Source: Salinicola lusitanus (GTDB lineage Bacteria > Pseudomonadota > Gammaproteobacteria > Pseudomonadales > Halomonadaceae). Taken from it: 64,000 bases of DNA. Made by a program: the position numbers and the translations under genes. Shown here one piece after another: positions 51,066 to 61,823 of the stretch (positions within the stretch are counted from its first letter, which is position 1; every line of letters starts with the position of its first letter). A model generated the notes under the pieces. It was not told where the DNA came from and did not search any database. It saw only the letters and a list, made by a program, of their open reading frames with translations. Where the stretch lies: positions 471,274-535,273 of the forward strand of contig NZ_PZJM01000004.1 of the NCBI RefSeq assembly GCF_003206045.1. The letters are read 5' to 3'.

Positions 51066-52013
51066 TTACAACCAGCCGCGATATTTGAAGTAGAGATAGG
51101 GCGAGATCCCCGACAGCGCCATCAGGCCGATCGCCATCGGATAGCCGAAGCTCCAACTGAGCTCCGGCATCACCTCGAAGTTCATCCCGTAGATACTGGC
51201 GATCATGGTCGGCGGCAGAAACACCACCGAGGCGATCGAGAAGATCTTGATGATCTGGTTCTGCTCGATATTGATGAACCCCTGAGTGGTATCCATCAGG
51301 AAGTTGACCTTGTCGGATAGGAAAGTGCTGTGCGACATCAGCACATCAACGTCCTGCAGCGCCTCCTTGGCCTGCTCCTGCAGCTCGGCGTGATAGCGCA
51401 GGTGGCGAATGAGAAAGTAGAGCGAGCGCTGGGTGTCCATCAGACACAGGCGGATCTTGCCCACGCTGTCCTCGACCTTGGCCAGCCGGTCGATCGCCTC
51501 TTCCAGATCCGCATCCTCGATCTCCAGCACCATATGGCTGACCTGCTCGAGGTCGCGGTGCATGTCCTCGATGCTGTCGGCGAGGTTCTCGACCTTCTGC
51601 TCGAACAGCGTGACGATCAGCGACTGCGGCGAATGGGCCTCGGTCTGACCGCGCCGTGCGCGCAGCCGGAACAGGCGAAAATCGGCCAGGTCGTCCTCGC
51701 GGAGCGACAGCAGCCGCTGCGACTGGAGGATGAAGACCACGGTATTGGTCTGGTGCTTGCCCTCGTTGCGGGATAGAAACAGCGAGTGCACGTGCAGGCC
51801 GTCGGTATCGGTGAAGAAGCGCGCCGAGGATTCGATCTCCTCGATATCGGTATTGGCCGGCAGCTCCTCGGCGAGGAACGGCTTCAGCGCCTCGCGATCC
51901 TCGTCACCGAGATCATAGGCATCGATCCAGTTGGCCTCCAGCAGGCGTTCGGCGATGGCGCCGTCGCTGAGCTCCTGAAAATCGGCCTGGTCGAGGCGAA
52001 AGGTTCGGATCAT
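51066..52013 (-). CDS. corA: Magnesium/cobalt transporter CorA
   Basis: The 315-residue protein (E. coli CorA: 316) has the long helical cytoplasmic funnel, the hallmark YGMNFEVMPELSW after the first membrane helix (IASVVFLPPTMIASI), and a second helix ending YFKYRGWL with basic end. The length and M-P-E-L after GMN match E. coli-type CorA. It carries Mg2+ into the cell as a pentamer. It lies between rsuA and the nitrilase gene, all on the minus strand. Confidence 0.95.
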   Translation of the reverse strand: MIRTFRLDQADFQELSDGAIAERLLEANWIDAYDLGDEDREALKPFLAEELPANTDIEEIESSARFFTDTDGLHVHSLFLSRNEGKHQTNTVVFILQSQRLLSLREDDLADFRLFRLRARRGQTEAHSPQSLIVTLFEQKVENLADSIEDMHRDLEQVSHMVLEIEDADLEEAIDRLAKVEDSVGKIRLCLMDTQRSLYFLIRHLRYHAELQEQAKEALQDVDVLMSHSTFLSDKVNFLMDTTQGFINIEQNQIIKIFSIASVVFLPPTMIASIYGMNFEVMPELSWSFGYPMAIGLMALSGISPYLYFKYRGWL

Positions 52014-52026
52014 TGCTCATCCTTAC

Positions 52027-52848
52027 TCATTGCAGGTGATCGTCGAGGTCGATCAACGCGAAGGCATCTGCGTCTCTCCAGGCGGGGAAGGTATCGCGAA
52101 ACGATGACAGCGCCGCTGCAGACAAGCTCACCGTCTCGACGAACGGCGTGTCGGCCGGGTGATCGATCATCAGCTCGCCCTTGAAGTCCACGACCATCGA
52201 GTCACCGGCGTACGCCAGCCCGTTGCCATCACGCCCCACACGGTTGACGCCAATGACGTAACCGAGATTCTCGATCGCCCTGGCCTGCAGCAGCGTCCGC
52301 CAGGGCCGTCTGCGCGGCGCAGGCCAGTTGGCGACACACAATAGCGCATCGTACTCGAACGGCTCGTGCTCGCTTGGTCGTTGGCGCAGCCAGACCGGGA
52401 ACCGCAGGTCGTAACAGACCGACAGCAGCAGCCGAAATCCCTTCAGCTCGACGACCTTGCGGGTCTGCCCCATCGCGTAGTGCAACGGCTCATCACCCAT
52501 TCGGAACAGATGGCGTTTGTCGTAGTGCTCGACACCGCCGTCCGGCGTCACCCAGTAGAGCCGGTTGTATCGGGCGCCACCATCGGCGATCGCCAGACTG
52601 CCGGCGATCACGCAATCACGCTCGCGCGCCTGGCGCCGCATCCAGTCCAGCGTGGGGCTCGCCTCGGCCGGCTCCGCCATCCCTTCGGCATTCATGGTAA
52701 AACCGGTGGCAAACATCTCCGGCAGCACGATCAGATCCGTCCGGCTTCCGTCCAGCGTGCCCATGCGGTGATCCATCAGCCGCCGATTGGCCTCCGGGTC
52801 TTCCCATTCGAGCTCGCTCTGGACGAGGCTGACTCGTAGCTCGTTCAT
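52027..52848 (-). CDS. Omega-amidase / nitrilase-family hydrolase (YafV-like)
   Basis: The 273-residue protein has the nitrilase triad: Glu in LPEMFATGF, Lys in YDKRHLFRMG, and Cys in CYDLRFPVWLRQ. The motif set with P-E-M-F-x-T-G-F is typical of YafV/NIT2-type omega-amidases, which clear ketoglutaramate or succinamate. It lies 13 nt after corA's start on the same strand, so both could share a transcript. Substrate is inferred from family. Confidence 0.85.
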   Translation of the reverse strand: MNELRVSLVQSELEWEDPEANRRLMDHRMGTLDGSRTDLIVLPEMFATGFTMNAEGMAEPAEASPTLDWMRRQARERDCVIAGSLAIADGGARYNRLYWVTPDGGVEHYDKRHLFRMGDEPLHYAMGQTRKVVELKGFRLLLSVCYDLRFPVWLRQRPSEHEPFEYDALLCVANWPAPRRRPWRTLLQARAIENLGYVIGVNRVGRDGNGLAYAGDSMVVDFKGELMIDHPADTPFVETVSLSAAALSSFRDTFPAWRDADAFALIDLDDHLQ

Positions 52849-52951
52849 GGCTTTTCCTCCTGCCGCATGTCGGGATCGATCAATTCGTCAACGCGAATGG
52901 CTGTCATGATAGATTACCCGGCCTCCAAACCCGAGAGCGACGAGCAGCGAC

Positions 52952-53932
52952 ATGTCGGCATCCCCCTCAGACAAGACCCTGTCAGGCAGCGTAGAACCGT
53001 CGATCGATACGCCACGCAACGAGACCCGCCGCGGTGTCGGTTACGGCATTACCGCCTACGCCCTCTGGGGATGCTTCCCGCTCTTCTTTTCGCTGTTCGA
53101 CGGGGTACCGGCCTTCGAAGTGCTGATCCAGAGAATTCTCTGGTCCTGCATCTTCCTGATCGCCGTGGTCACGCTGATGGGGCGCTGGCCCGCCATCCGC
53201 AGCAGCTTTCCGGGGCGCCGGGAGGCGATCCGCGGACTGGGATGGATTCTGGGATGCGCGCTGCTCATCGCGCTGAACTGGGGGCTCTACATCTATGCGG
53301 TGGAAACGCATCGTGTGCTGCAGGCGAGTCTGGGTTATTTCATGACCCCACTGGTCAACGTTGCCCTGGGCATGCTGGTCCTGCGCGAACGGCTCGGCCG
53401 CTGGCAGAAGGTGGCAATGGGACTGGCGCTGGCGGCAGTGATGCTGCAGCTTCTCCTGCTGGGGACCCTGCCCTGGATCAGTCTGGTGCTGGCCATGACG
53501 TTCGGCAGCTACGGTCTGCTGCGCAAGCGCGTGCCGCTGGATGCGCTCTCCGGCCTGCTGGTGGAGACCAGCCTGCTGCTGCCGCTGAGCCTGGCGTCCC
53601 TCGCCTGGCTGACATGGCACGGGCAGTCTCACTTCGGTGTCAGCTACGATATCACCGCGCTGATGATCGTCAGCGGCGTGGTGACTACCCTGCCGCTGCT
53701 CGCCTTCGCCGGTGCCACCAAGCGCCTGACCCTATCCACCATCGGCTTCCTGATGTATCTCAACCCCACGCTGCAGTTTCTGCTGGCACTGTGGGTCTTC
53801 GGCGAGCCTCTCGTCTGGCCTCAGCTGCTGACCTTTGCATTGATCTGGGTCGGCCTCGGGCTCTACTCGATGGAGGCGTGGCGCGGCCACCGCAGGACCC
53901 TCGCCCGTGGCCGCGATGGCGTAGCGAAATGA
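52952..53932 (+). CDS. rarD: EamA-family transporter RarD
   Basis: The 326-residue protein has ten predicted membrane helices and RarD-specific text: GYGITAYALWGCFPLFFSLF, LIQRILWSCIFL, LNWGLYIYAVETHRVLQASLGYF and IGFLMYLNPTLQFLLALWVF. The N-terminal 30 residues are polar and longer than in E. coli RarD (296). It may export small metabolites; in Pseudomonas a homologue is linked to chloramphenicol sensitivity. It is divergent from the nitrilase gene. Confidence 0.9.
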   Translation: MSASPSDKTLSGSVEPSIDTPRNETRRGVGYGITAYALWGCFPLFFSLFDGVPAFEVLIQRILWSCIFLIAVVTLMGRWPAIRSSFPGRREAIRGLGWILGCALLIALNWGLYIYAVETHRVLQASLGYFMTPLVNVALGMLVLRERLGRWQKVAMGLALAAVMLQLLLLGTLPWISLVLAMTFGSYGLLRKRVPLDALSGLLVETSLLLPLSLASLAWLTWHGQSHFGVSYDITALMIVSGVVTTLPLLAFAGATKRLTLSTIGFLMYLNPTLQFLLALWVFGEPLVWPQLLTFALIWVGLGLYSMEAWRGHRRTLARGRDGVAK

Positions 53933-54037
53933 GTGCATCGGATCGACTTCCGCGCATGGGCAACGTGGCTGGAACGCCCGCCCGAGCTGACAGCGCCCGG
54001 GCGCAAATGGGAGATCGTGGGGAAGCGTCGCCGGGTG

Positions 54038-54364
54038 TTACACCTGCAGCCCCATGATCTCCTTGTAGGCGGTTACCAAACGGTTACGCACTTGAACCCC
54101 CATGTCGAAGGAGACACTCGCCTTCTGCATGTCGATCATCACGTCGTTCAGCGCCACATTCGGGTCGCCGGCCTGGAACGACATGGCCTGCTGATTGGCG
54201 GTCTGCTGCATCTGATTGATTCGTCCAAGCGATGCCTGCAACTCACCGGCGAAACTGCCGCCTGTCTCGTTCAGCGATGGCTGCGATGCCGCGGCCTGAC
54301 CGCTTGCCTGGGTCGATAGCGCCTGCATCTGCTGAAGCGCTGCTTGAATGGCTGGAGCACTCAT
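54038..54364 (-). CDS. fliE: Flagellar hook-basal body protein FliE
   Basis: From ATG 54364, with AGGAA upstream, 108 residues (E. coli FliE: 104). The C-terminal half carries the family pattern: ALNDVMIDMQKASVSFDMGVQ followed by VRNRLVTAYKEIM. The frame continues to 54496, but the extra part does not fit the family. FliE joins the MS ring to the rod. It is divergent from fliF, as in enterobacteria. Confidence 0.9.
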   Translation of the reverse strand: MSAPAIQAALQQMQALSTQASGQAAASQPSLNETGGSFAGELQASLGRINQMQQTANQQAMSFQAGDPNVALNDVMIDMQKASVSFDMGVQVRNRLVTAYKEIMGLQV

Positions 54365-54669
54365 GAGGGGTTCCTGTATGACGATGCTCACGGCCATGAT
54401 GCCGGGAGCCGTCGTGGTAATCGACGCTGGCAGCCTATCAACAGCGTGACCACGACCATCGCGGTAAATGCGTGTGAAAACACCGGCTTTTCCCACCTTC
54501 AGCGTTAACAGACCGACACATAATGGCTGCCATCAAACTAACGCCCCGGCCAGAGCCGCATCGGAGCAGCACCCCGAGCGTGTCGAGGTACGGATGAGCA
54601 GACGCGTTGCAGGGAGCAGACTACTGCCATGTTGTCGAGTTGCACCACGTGCCATGATCGGAGCACGAC
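54365..54669. promoter_or_regulatory. Divergent fliE-fliF control region
   Basis: These 305 bp between fliE and fliF hold no gene. No clear sigma-54 (TGGCAC-N5-TTGCA) or sigma-28 site was found in either direction; a partial sigma-54-like site on the minus strand (TGGCAC near 54650) has the wrong spacing. The divergent fliE/fliF order is that of FlhDC-controlled peritrichous systems, where class II sigma-70 promoters are expected here. Confidence 0.4.
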
Positions 54670-56514
54670 ATGAGCACGGCCACGTCGCCCAACGACACTT
54701 CAAACCCAGGTAGTTCGTCCGCACGCCAATCGACCCGACAGACCGCGTCGGAGACGACCGCCGGCGGACGCGACTGGTTGAGCAAGCTGCAGGGGAACCC
54801 GCGCATACCGCTTATCGTGGCCGGCGCCGCTGCCGTCGCCATCGTGATCGCGCTGCTGCTCTGGGCTCGCGCGCCGGAGTACCGCGTCCTCTATTCCACC
54901 CTGACCGATGCCGACGGCGGTCGCATCATCAATCAGCTCGATGCCATGGGCGTCCCCTATCGGTTCAGCGAAGGCGGTCAGGCACTGCTGGTGCCCGCCG
55001 ACCAGGTCAGGCCCATTCGTCTCAAGCTGGCGGAGCAGGGTCTGCCGGAAGCCAGCGGCGTCGGCTTCGAGCTGATGGACGACCAGGCCTTCGGCATCAG
55101 CCAGTTCGCCGAGCAGGTCAACTATCAGCGGGCGCTGGAGGGAGAGCTGGCCCGCACCATCGGTACGCTGGGTAGCGTCGCCCGGGCTCGCGTCCATCTC
55201 GCCATGGCAAAGCCATCGGTATTCGTCCGCGAGAGCCAGCCCGCCACCGCCTCCGTCGTTCTCGATCTCCAGCCGGGCCGCGTCCTGGGTGAGGGCCAGG
55301 TCAACGCCATCGTTCACATGGTTTCCAGCAGCGTACCCCAGCTGGCCGTGGACGACGTCACCGTGATCGATCAGAACGGCGACCTGCTGAGTCGCCCTGC
55401 CAGCAACGCCAGTCAGCTCGACGGCAGCCAGCTCGACTACGTCAGCAACCTCGAGAACCAGTATGCCGACCGCATCGAGGCGATCCTCGCCCCTATCGTC
55501 GGCGCGCGCAATGTCCGGGCACAGGTCACGGCCCAGGTCGACTTTTCCCAGCGGGAGCAGACCGCGGAACGCTACGGTCCCAATCAGGCACCGAACGAAG
55601 CAGCGGTTCGCAGCCAGCAGAGCAGCGCTTCGTTCCAGAGCAATGGCGATCTCGCCATGGGCGTCCCCGGCGCCTTGAGCAACCAGCCGCCGGGTACCGC
55701 GGCCTCGCCGATCAACGCGCCGGCGACCCAGGCGCCGGCCCAGGACCAGAATGCCGCCAACGACAATGGCAACGGCAACCAGGCCGACGGTCAGGCGACG
55801 GACACTCAGGGCACGGACACCCAGACCGCGAGCAATACCGATACCGGCCAGGTGCATCGTGACAGCACGATCAACTACGAAGTGGACCGTACCGTCGAGC
55901 ACGTCAAGCAGCACAGTGGCGATATCGACCGCCTCTCGGTCGCCGTCGTGGTCAACTATCGCGACGGCGTCGATGATGCCGGCAACCCGACCCGCGTCGC
56001 TCTGAGCGACACGGAGATGGACCAGATCCGTGGCCTCGTGCGTCAGGCGATGGGCTTCTCGGAGGCACGCGGCGACGACCTCGCGGTCGTCAACAGCCCC
56101 TTCCAGGCCAATGCACCGGAGTTCGAGACGCCGCCGTGGTGGCAGACGCCGGAGATCTGGAGCCTCGCCAAGAGCGTGCTGAAGTATCTCGTCGTGGCAC
56201 TGGTCGCCCTGTTCCTGTGGTTCAAGCTGGTCAAGCCGCTGGTGCGTCGCCAGACCCGCGAACCGGTTCCGGCCCAAGCGACTTCGCCGATGTCCGCCAC
56301 CGATGCGGCGGCCGCGGCGGCAAGCTACCAGAGTGTCGGCGCTGGCGCCGGCGTCGACAACGCTAGCCGCGCCGGTGGTGCATCGCGTGGACGAGATCGC
56401 AATCGTCGCGGCGCCTCGAGTTACGAGCAGGATCTCAAGGACGTCCGTGAAATCGCCCAGGAAGACCCGCGCCTGGTCGCCATGGTCGTCAGAAGCTGGA
56501 TGGACAAATCATGA
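54670..56514 (+). CDS. fliF: Flagellar MS-ring protein FliF
   Basis: The 614-residue protein has a first membrane helix at about 40-62 ([19 protein letters not shown]), the ring-building domains ([20 protein letters not shown]) and a second helix at about 500-520 followed by the FliG-binding C-terminus ([12 protein letters not shown]). A 60-residue insert near 350-395 is rich in Asn, Gln, Asp and Thr. E. coli FliF has 552 residues; the insert explains most of the difference. It overlaps fliG by ATGA. Confidence 0.95.
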   Translation: MSTATSPNDTSNPGSSSARQSTRQTASETTAGGRDWLSKLQGNPRIPLIVAGAAAVAIVIALLLWARAPEYRVLYSTLTDADGGRIINQLDAMGVPYRFSEGGQALLVPADQVRPIRLKLAEQGLPEASGVGFELMDDQAFGISQFAEQVNYQRALEGELARTIGTLGSVARARVHLAMAKPSVFVRESQPATASVVLDLQPGRVLGEGQVNAIVHMVSSSVPQLAVDDVTVIDQNGDLLSRPASNASQLDGSQLDYVSNLENQYADRIEAILAPIVGARNVRAQVTAQVDFSQREQTAERYGPNQAPNEAAVRSQQSSASFQSNGDLAMGVPGALSNQPPGTAASPINAPATQAPAQDQNAANDNGNGNQADGQATDTQGTDTQTASNTDTGQVHRDSTINYEVDRTVEHVKQHSGDIDRLSVAVVVNYRDGVDDAGNPTRVALSDTEMDQIRGLVRQAMGFSEARGDDLAVVNSPFQANAPEFETPPWWQTPEIWSLAKSVLKYLVVALVALFLWFKLVKPLVRRQTREPVPAQATSPMSATDAAAAAASYQSVGAGAGVDNASRAGGASRGRDRNRRGASSYEQDLKDVREIAQEDPRLVAMVVRSWMDKS

Positions 56515-57509
56515 CGACGGCAATGACCGGCGCCCGACGTGGCGCCATCCTACTGCTCTCCTTGGACGAGGACAGCGCTGCCGAGGTATTCAAGTACCTC
56601 TCGAGCCGCGAGGTGCAGGACATCAGCCAGGAGATGGCCAAGTTGGGGCAGGTCTCCCACGAGGAGATGGCGCTCGTTCTACGGGAATTCCACGCCGAGA
56701 CCGAGCAGTTCACCGCCATCAACCTGCACTCCAACGACCATATCCGTGCGGTGCTGACCAAGGCCCTGGGCAGCGAGCGCGCCAGCAGTCTGATCGAGGA
56801 CATTCTCGAGACCAGCAACACGGCATCGGGCATCGACTCCCTGAACCTGATGGAAGCGTCGATGGTCGCGGAGATGATTCGCGACGAGCACCCGCAGATC
56901 ATCGCCACCATCCTGGTGCACCTGGAGCGCGGCCAGGCCGCCGATATCCTCGAGCTGTTCGACGAGAAACAGCGCGATGACGTCATGCTGCGCATCGCCA
57001 CGTTCAGCGGCGTGCAGCCGGCGGCTCTGCAGGAGCTCACCGAAGTGCTCAGCTCGATGCTGGACGGTACCAACCTCAAGCGCAGCAAGATGGGCGGCGT
57101 GAGAACCGCGGCCGAAATTCTCAACCTGATGAATTCCGCCCAGGAAGAGCAGGTCATCAACGTGGTTCGCGCCCACAGCGAAGATCTGGCGCAACGGATC
57201 ATCGACGAGATGTTCCTGTTCGAGAACCTGCTGGATATCGACGACCGTGGCATCCAGCTGGTGCTACGCGAGATCGAGACCAACTCGCTGGTCATCGCGC
57301 TGCGAGGCGCGGAGGAAGCGTTGATCGACAAGTTCACCCGCAACATGTCCCAGCGTGCGGCACAGCTGATGCGCGAAGACATGGAGAATCGTGGGCCGGT
57401 GCGCCTGTCCCAGGTGGAGAACGAACAGAAAGCGATCCTCGGCGTCGTGCGGCGACTGGCGGACTCCGGCGAAATCGCCCTGAGCGGTGGCGACGATGGC
57501 TACGTCTGA
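56511..57509 (+). CDS. fliG: Flagellar motor switch protein FliG
   Basis: At 332 residues (E. coli: 331) the three domains are complete. The middle part has the EHPQ motif ([14 protein letters not shown]), and the C-terminal torque helix has [25 protein letters not shown] with charged residues for stator contact. The start overlaps the fliF stop. FliG couples stator force to the rotor and shares the C-ring with FliM and FliN. Confidence 0.95.
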   Translation: MTTAMTGARRGAILLLSLDEDSAAEVFKYLSSREVQDISQEMAKLGQVSHEEMALVLREFHAETEQFTAINLHSNDHIRAVLTKALGSERASSLIEDILETSNTASGIDSLNLMEASMVAEMIRDEHPQIIATILVHLERGQAADILELFDEKQRDDVMLRIATFSGVQPAALQELTEVLSSMLDGTNLKRSKMGGVRTAAEILNLMNSAQEEQVINVVRAHSEDLAQRIIDEMFLFENLLDIDDRGIQLVLREIETNSLVIALRGAEEALIDKFTRNMSQRAAQLMREDMENRGPVRLSQVENEQKAILGVVRRLADSGEIALSGGDDGYV

Positions 57510-58284
57510 TCACGACGACCGTTCCACGTCCGGCAATCGTGGCGAATGGCACCGGTGGCAGATGGAGGAGCTGGGCTACCCGTCCGCTTCCGAGCCGTCC
57601 ACCACGCATGCCGACGCCCGCCGACGCCGCCAGCGTCAGGATGCCGAGGCCAAGGCGCGCCAGAGCATCGCCGAAAAAGCCCGACTCGAGGGGCTCGAGC
57701 AGGGCTACCGCGAGGGACACGAGCAAGGCTATCAGGCTGGCTACAGCGAGGGCGTCAAGGAGGGTAACGCCGCTGCCGAGCTGGAGTTCAACAAGCGGCT
57801 GGACATGACCCTGGCACCGCTCGCCGGGCTGGCCGACAACTTTCGGCTGGCGCTGGCATCGCTCGACGCCGAGATCGCGGATCAACTGGTCGAACTGGCG
57901 CTGATCGCCGGTCGCCAGCTGGCCGGCGAATCGCTGGCTGCCAAGCCCGAACACATCCTCAGCGTGGTGCGGGAACTGCTCGATGCCGACACCACGCTGA
58001 ACGGCAAGCCTCGGCTCTGGCTGAACCCGCAGGATCTCGAACTGGTGAAGTCGACGATGAACGATACGCTCGAGGCGAGCGGCTGGGAATGCCACGCCGA
58101 TCCGACGCTGGAGCGTGGCGGCTGTCGTGCCACCAGCGCCGGCGGCGGCCTGGATGCGAGCCTGAGCACGCAGTGGAAGGCCATTCTCGATCAGCGCCGA
58201 CGCTCGCGGACCGGTTCGGCCCCCGTGGAGTCAACGCCGCTGGCGAAAGGAAATGCCGATGACGGAGAAGCGCCCGGTGAGTGA
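57496..58284 (+). CDS. fliH: Flagellar assembly protein FliH
   Basis: ATG 57496 gives 262 residues and overlaps fliG by 14 nt; a GTG at 57487 is also in frame. The part [20 protein letters not shown] (about 75-95) holds the G-x-x-x-G repeat typical of FliH, and the C-terminal half (about 110-230) binds Fli[21 protein letters not shown]. FliH regulates the FliI ATPase and links it to the C-ring. Confidence 0.9.
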   Translation: MATSDHDDRSTSGNRGEWHRWQMEELGYPSASEPSTTHADARRRRQRQDAEAKARQSIAEKARLEGLEQGYREGHEQGYQAGYSEGVKEGNAAAELEFNKRLDMTLAPLAGLADNFRLALASLDAEIADQLVELALIAGRQLAGESLAAKPEHILSVVRELLDADTTLNGKPRLWLNPQDLELVKSTMNDTLEASGWECHADPTLERGGCRATSAGGGLDASLSTQWKAILDQRRRSRTGSAPVESTPLAKGNADDGEAPGE

Positions 58285-59698
58285 CATCGGCCAGTCGGCA
58301 AAGGCACCGGAGGTCGCCTCGCACCATCAACGCTGGCGCCTGGCGCTGGACAAGGTCACCCAGCGGGTCGAATCGCTCTCCCACTACCGTCACGAGGGGC
58401 GGGTCACCCGCGCCACCGGCCTGGTGCTGGAGGCCGTCGGCATCCGTCTTCCCCTGGGCAGCGCCTGCCTGATAGAACTCTCTGCCGGCACGGGCAACGG
58501 TGATGGCGAACGGTTCGCCGAGGCCGAAGTCGTCGGCTTCTCCGGCGACAAGCTGTTTCTTATGCCGCTGGCCGACACCAGCGGCTTGCTCCCCGGCGCC
58601 CGCGTACTGGCACTCAGCGGCAATCGCCTCGACGTTGCCAGCGCGAGACGCTTTCCGCTGGGCGACGGGCTGCTCGGGCGCGTCGTCGACGGCAATGGGC
58701 GCCCTCTCGACGACCACGGCCCCCTCGAACAGCTACCACACGCCCCGCTCGAGACGCCCCCCATCAATCCCCTGGCCCGAGCCCCCATCGATACCACCAT
58801 CGACGTCGGGATTCGTGCCATCAACGGCCTGCTGACCGTGGGTCGCGGCCAGCGCATGGGCCTGTTCGCGGGCTCCGGGGTGGGCAAGAGTGTGCTGCTG
58901 GGCATGATGGCCCGCTACACCGACGCCGACGTCATCGTCGTCGGCCTGATCGGCGAGCGTGGGCGCGAAGTCCAGGATTTCATCGAGAACATCCTCGGCG
59001 AGGAGGGTCTGGCCCGTGCCGTGGTGGTGGCGGCCCCCGCCGACACCTCGCCGCTACAACGCATGCAGGGCGCCGCCTACGCCACGCGCCTGGCGGAGGA
59101 TTTCCGCGACCAGGGCCGCAACGTGCTACTGATCATGGACTCGCTGACCCGATACGCCATGGCCGCTCGGGAGATCGCCCTGGCGATCGGCGAACCCCCG
59201 GCCACCAAGGGCTATCCCCCGTCGGTATTCGCCAAGTTGCCAGCGCTGGTCGAACGAGCCGGCAACGGCAAGCGCGGCGGCGGCTCGATCACCGCGTTCT
59301 ATACCGTCTTGACGGAAGGCGACGACCAGCAGGATCCGATCGCCGATTCCGCCCGCGCCATCCTCGACGGCCATATCGTCCTGTCACGGCAGTTGGCGGA
59401 GAGCGGCCACTATCCCGCGATCGATATCGAGGCCTCGATCAGCCGCGCCATGCCCGCGGTGGTCGACACCAGGCGTCTCCGCCAGGCCCAGGGATTCAAG
59501 CAGATGATCTCCCGCTACCAGCGCAATCGCGACCTGATCAACGTCGGCGCCTACGTCAGCGGCCAGGATCCTCAACTCGACCGCGCCGTCGCCCTCTATC
59601 CGAGGCTGGAGACGTTCCTGCAGCAGCGAATGAACGAGACGGCGGGGATCGACCATACCCGTACCGAACTCGACCGGCTCATCCCGATCGACGACTGA
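58259..59698 (+). CDS. fliI: Flagellum-specific ATP synthase FliI
   Basis: ATG 58259, 8 nt after AAAGG, gives 479 residues and overlaps fliH by 26 nt; an ATG at 58253 is too near the ribosome site. The F1-type core has Walker [32 protein letters not shown], and Walker [19 protein letters not shown]. FliI helps to deliver flagellar export substrates. The first 60 residues match the FliH-binding N-terminus. E. coli FliI has 457. Confidence 0.95.
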   Translation: MTEKRPVSDIGQSAKAPEVASHHQRWRLALDKVTQRVESLSHYRHEGRVTRATGLVLEAVGIRLPLGSACLIELSAGTGNGDGERFAEAEVVGFSGDKLFLMPLADTSGLLPGARVLALSGNRLDVASARRFPLGDGLLGRVVDGNGRPLDDHGPLEQLPHAPLETPPINPLARAPIDTTIDVGIRAINGLLTVGRGQRMGLFAGSGVGKSVLLGMMARYTDADVIVVGLIGERGREVQDFIENILGEEGLARAVVVAAPADTSPLQRMQGAAYATRLAEDFRDQGRNVLLIMDSLTRYAMAAREIALAIGEPPATKGYPPSVFAKLPALVERAGNGKRGGGSITAFYTVLTEGDDQQDPIADSARAILDGHIVLSRQLAESGHYPAIDIEASISRAMPAVVDTRRLRQAQGFKQMISRYQRNRDLINVGAYVSGQDPQLDRAVALYPRLETFLQQRMNETAGIDHTRTELDRLIPIDD

Positions 59699-59862
59699 GC
59701 CGTCACCCCGGCGCATCGCCCCCTATCCCCTGATCTCGAACGGGAATAGTGGCTTTTTTTGACGCTTATCGAACCTTTGGGGTGGCACCGGCGCCGTCAC
59801 AATGGGCGTCGTTGAATTCTCCCGTCGCCATGATGACGGACGGATGGATAGGAGGTAACGCT

Positions 59863-60327
59863 TTGGCCAACATGCAAGCCATGGAGATGCTTCGAGACCT
59901 GGCACAACGCAGCAGTGACAAGGCCGTGGAGAGTCTCGGTCAGTTACAGCGTCAGCAGCAGGAAGCCCAGACCCAGTTGGGTCAACTCCAGCGCTATCGG
60001 GAAGAGTACCAGCGCAAGCTGCACGACAGCCTGACGCAGGGCGTCTCCTCCAGCCAGTGGCGCGACTACCAGCAGTTCATCGGCTCTCTCGACAAGGCGA
60101 TCGAACAGCAGCAGCGACGGCTCGGCGAGCACCAGACCCGGGTCGACAGCGGCAGGCAGCATTGGCAAGGCGAGCGCCGCAAGCTCAACGCCTACGAGAC
60201 GCTGCACGCCCGGGGAGAGCGCGATGCCGCCTATCACCAGGCTCGCCAGGAGCAGCGTCACAGCGACGAGATGGCCGCGCAGCTGCTACGTCGCCAGCAA
60301 GACGCCCGACACTCGCAGCAAAGCTGA
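59863..60327 (+). CDS. fliJ: Flagellar export protein FliJ
   Basis: A TTG at 59863 with AGGAGG 7 nt upstream (59850-59855) gives 154 residues (E. coli FliJ: 147); an ATG at 59749 in frame has no good site and would add 38 residues that do not fit. The protein is one long coiled coil rich in Gln, Glu and Arg (SLGQLQRQQQEAQTQLGQ, then GERDAAYHQARQEQ), as FliJ is. It connects FliI to the FlhA gate. A 164-bp gap separates it from fliI. Confidence 0.8.
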   Translation: MANMQAMEMLRDLAQRSSDKAVESLGQLQRQQQEAQTQLGQLQRYREEYQRKLHDSLTQGVSSSQWRDYQQFIGSLDKAIEQQQRRLGEHQTRVDSGRQHWQGERRKLNAYETLHARGERDAAYHQARQEQRHSDEMAAQLLRRQQDARHSQQS

Positions 60328-60401
60328 AGTAGAGATTCGGCGCACCGAATCGAGGCCTGATCCGAAGCGTCACCCGACCACGAAACCGACGGCCCCCGCC
60401 C

Positions 60402-61823
60402 ATGGAACTTTCTGCAATCACCGCCGTGACCTTGCCCCCGGATCGTAGCGCGAGTGCCAAAGGCAAGGCCTCCAGCGAGAGCGCCCCTTTCGCCGACTCC
60501 CTGCAGCGGGCGACGGCCGAAAAAACAGCGCGACCGGCCGCACAGAACAGTACGACCGCCGCCAAGGCGCCGAATTCGGACGCCAATGGCCAGACCAGCA
60601 GTGAGCCAGCGAACGCCGTGGCGGCGCAACCGCCTGCCACCGATAGCGCCGAGGCCGGCACCGGGTCGTCGGTCGCGCCTGCCGTTCCCGCGCCGCAGGC
60701 GCTCGACGAGGAAGACATCTCCAGCCTTCGGGCCATCCTGGCCAGCCTCTCGTCCGCCGCCGACGATCCGTCGGGCAGCCGAGCGGTCGACGGGGAGTCG
60801 AGCTCGATTGATGCGGACTCTCTCGCCGCCATGGTGGCCGGTTTGCCGCTCGCCATGGCGTCGCAACCACCGAATGCCGCCAGCGGCACTGGCGCAAGCA
60901 CTGGCTCAGCCTTGCCGAACGCCGGGCAACGGGAACTGGCGCAGCAGCTTTTCAAGGCCACCGTGACCGCACCGCCGGCCGATGGTGACGAGGCCGCCAC
61001 ACTCGATGCACCGACCGCCGACGTCGGTCGGGCCGGAACCTCGGATCGCGCCAAGACGACCGTCAGCCAGCCGGGTTTCGGTGGACTGCTGTCAGCCATC
61101 GATAGTCGACGCAGCGATGGCACCGCACCCGGGGCCAACTCCGGCATGACCGCCATGAACGGTCAAACGCCCGCCCTCCCCGGCGCTTCGGACAGCGCAG
61201 CCGTGACCGCGGCGAGCCAGATCCGCGATGCCGCATCGATCAGCCTGCCCGAGAGAAATGCGTCGGACGTCGGTTCCGTTCCGACGCCCCGCTCCGATAT
61301 CGGCTCGTTGGCGACCGCCACCACGTCGTCGCCGACCGGTGCGGCGAGCCCTGCATCGGCGGGCTCCTCGACGCCCGGTTTCATCAATGCACCGGTACAG
61401 TCTCCCCAGTGGCCGGCCTCCTTCGGCCAGCAGGTAGTGCAGATGCACCAGCGCGGCGACCAGCAGATGTCGCTTCGCCTCCATCCCCAGGAACTGGGAC
61501 CGCTGAGCGTCTCGCTGACGGTTCAGGATCAGCAGGCACAACTCCAGATCCTGTCGGCGCACGCCCCGGTTCGCGCCGCCGTCGAGGCGGCGATCCCCCA
61601 ACTGCGTCAGGCGTTGGCCGATAGCGGTATCGCGCTGGGCGAAGCGATGGTGAGCGATCAGGGCCACTTCCAGCAGGGGCACTCCTCCGGCGATGACCGT
61701 CCGCGCCACGGTGGCGGAGCTGCCGGCTCCCTGTTGACGGCGACGGGCATCGAGCCGGTCGATGACGTCACGGCGCGGAGCATCGCGCTGACCGGCAATG
61801 GCAACATCAACCTTTACGCCTGA
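60402..61823 (+). CDS. fliK: Flagellar hook-length control protein FliK
   Basis: The 473-residue protein has a low-complexity Ala/Ser/Thr/Pro N-terminal two thirds, the molecular ruler, and a conserved C-terminal switch domain at about 345-430: MSLRLHPQELGPLSVSLTV, then QQAQLQILSAHAPVRAA and LRQALADSGI. It sets hook length and switches export specificity. The order after fliJ is as in E. coli, whose FliK has 375 residues. Confidence 0.9.
   Translation: MELSAITAVTLPPDRSASAKGKASSESAPFADSLQRATAEKTARPAAQNSTTAAKAPNSDANGQTSSEPANAVAAQPPATDSAEAGTGSSVAPAVPAPQALDEEDISSLRAILASLSSAADDPSGSRAVDGESSSIDADSLAAMVAGLPLAMASQPPNAASGTGASTGSALPNAGQRELAQQLFKATVTAPPADGDEAATLDAPTADVGRAGTSDRAKTTVSQPGFGGLLSAIDSRRSDGTAPGANSGMTAMNGQTPALPGASDSAAVTAASQIRDAASISLPERNASDVGSVPTPRSDIGSLATATTSSPTGAASPASAGSSTPGFINAPVQSPQWPASFGQQVVQMHQRGDQQMSLRLHPQELGPLSVSLTVQDQQAQLQILSAHAPVRAAVEAAIPQLRQALADSGIALGEAMVSDQGHFQQGHSSGDDRPRHGGGAAGSLLTATGIEPVDDVTARSIALTGNGNINLYA

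Noticed and set aside
53929-54057. 42-codon ORF overlapping the rarD stop by ATGA
   Set aside because: It runs into the 3' end of fliE on the other strand, has no ribosome site and a random-looking composition.
54635-54654. Sigma-54 promoter in the fliE-fliF gap
   Set aside because: TGGCAC is present on the minus strand but the GC of the -12 element is 2 nt too close.
54700-56277. 525-codon open frame on the minus strand
   Set aside because: It is the antisense shadow of fliF; fliF is certain by its domains.
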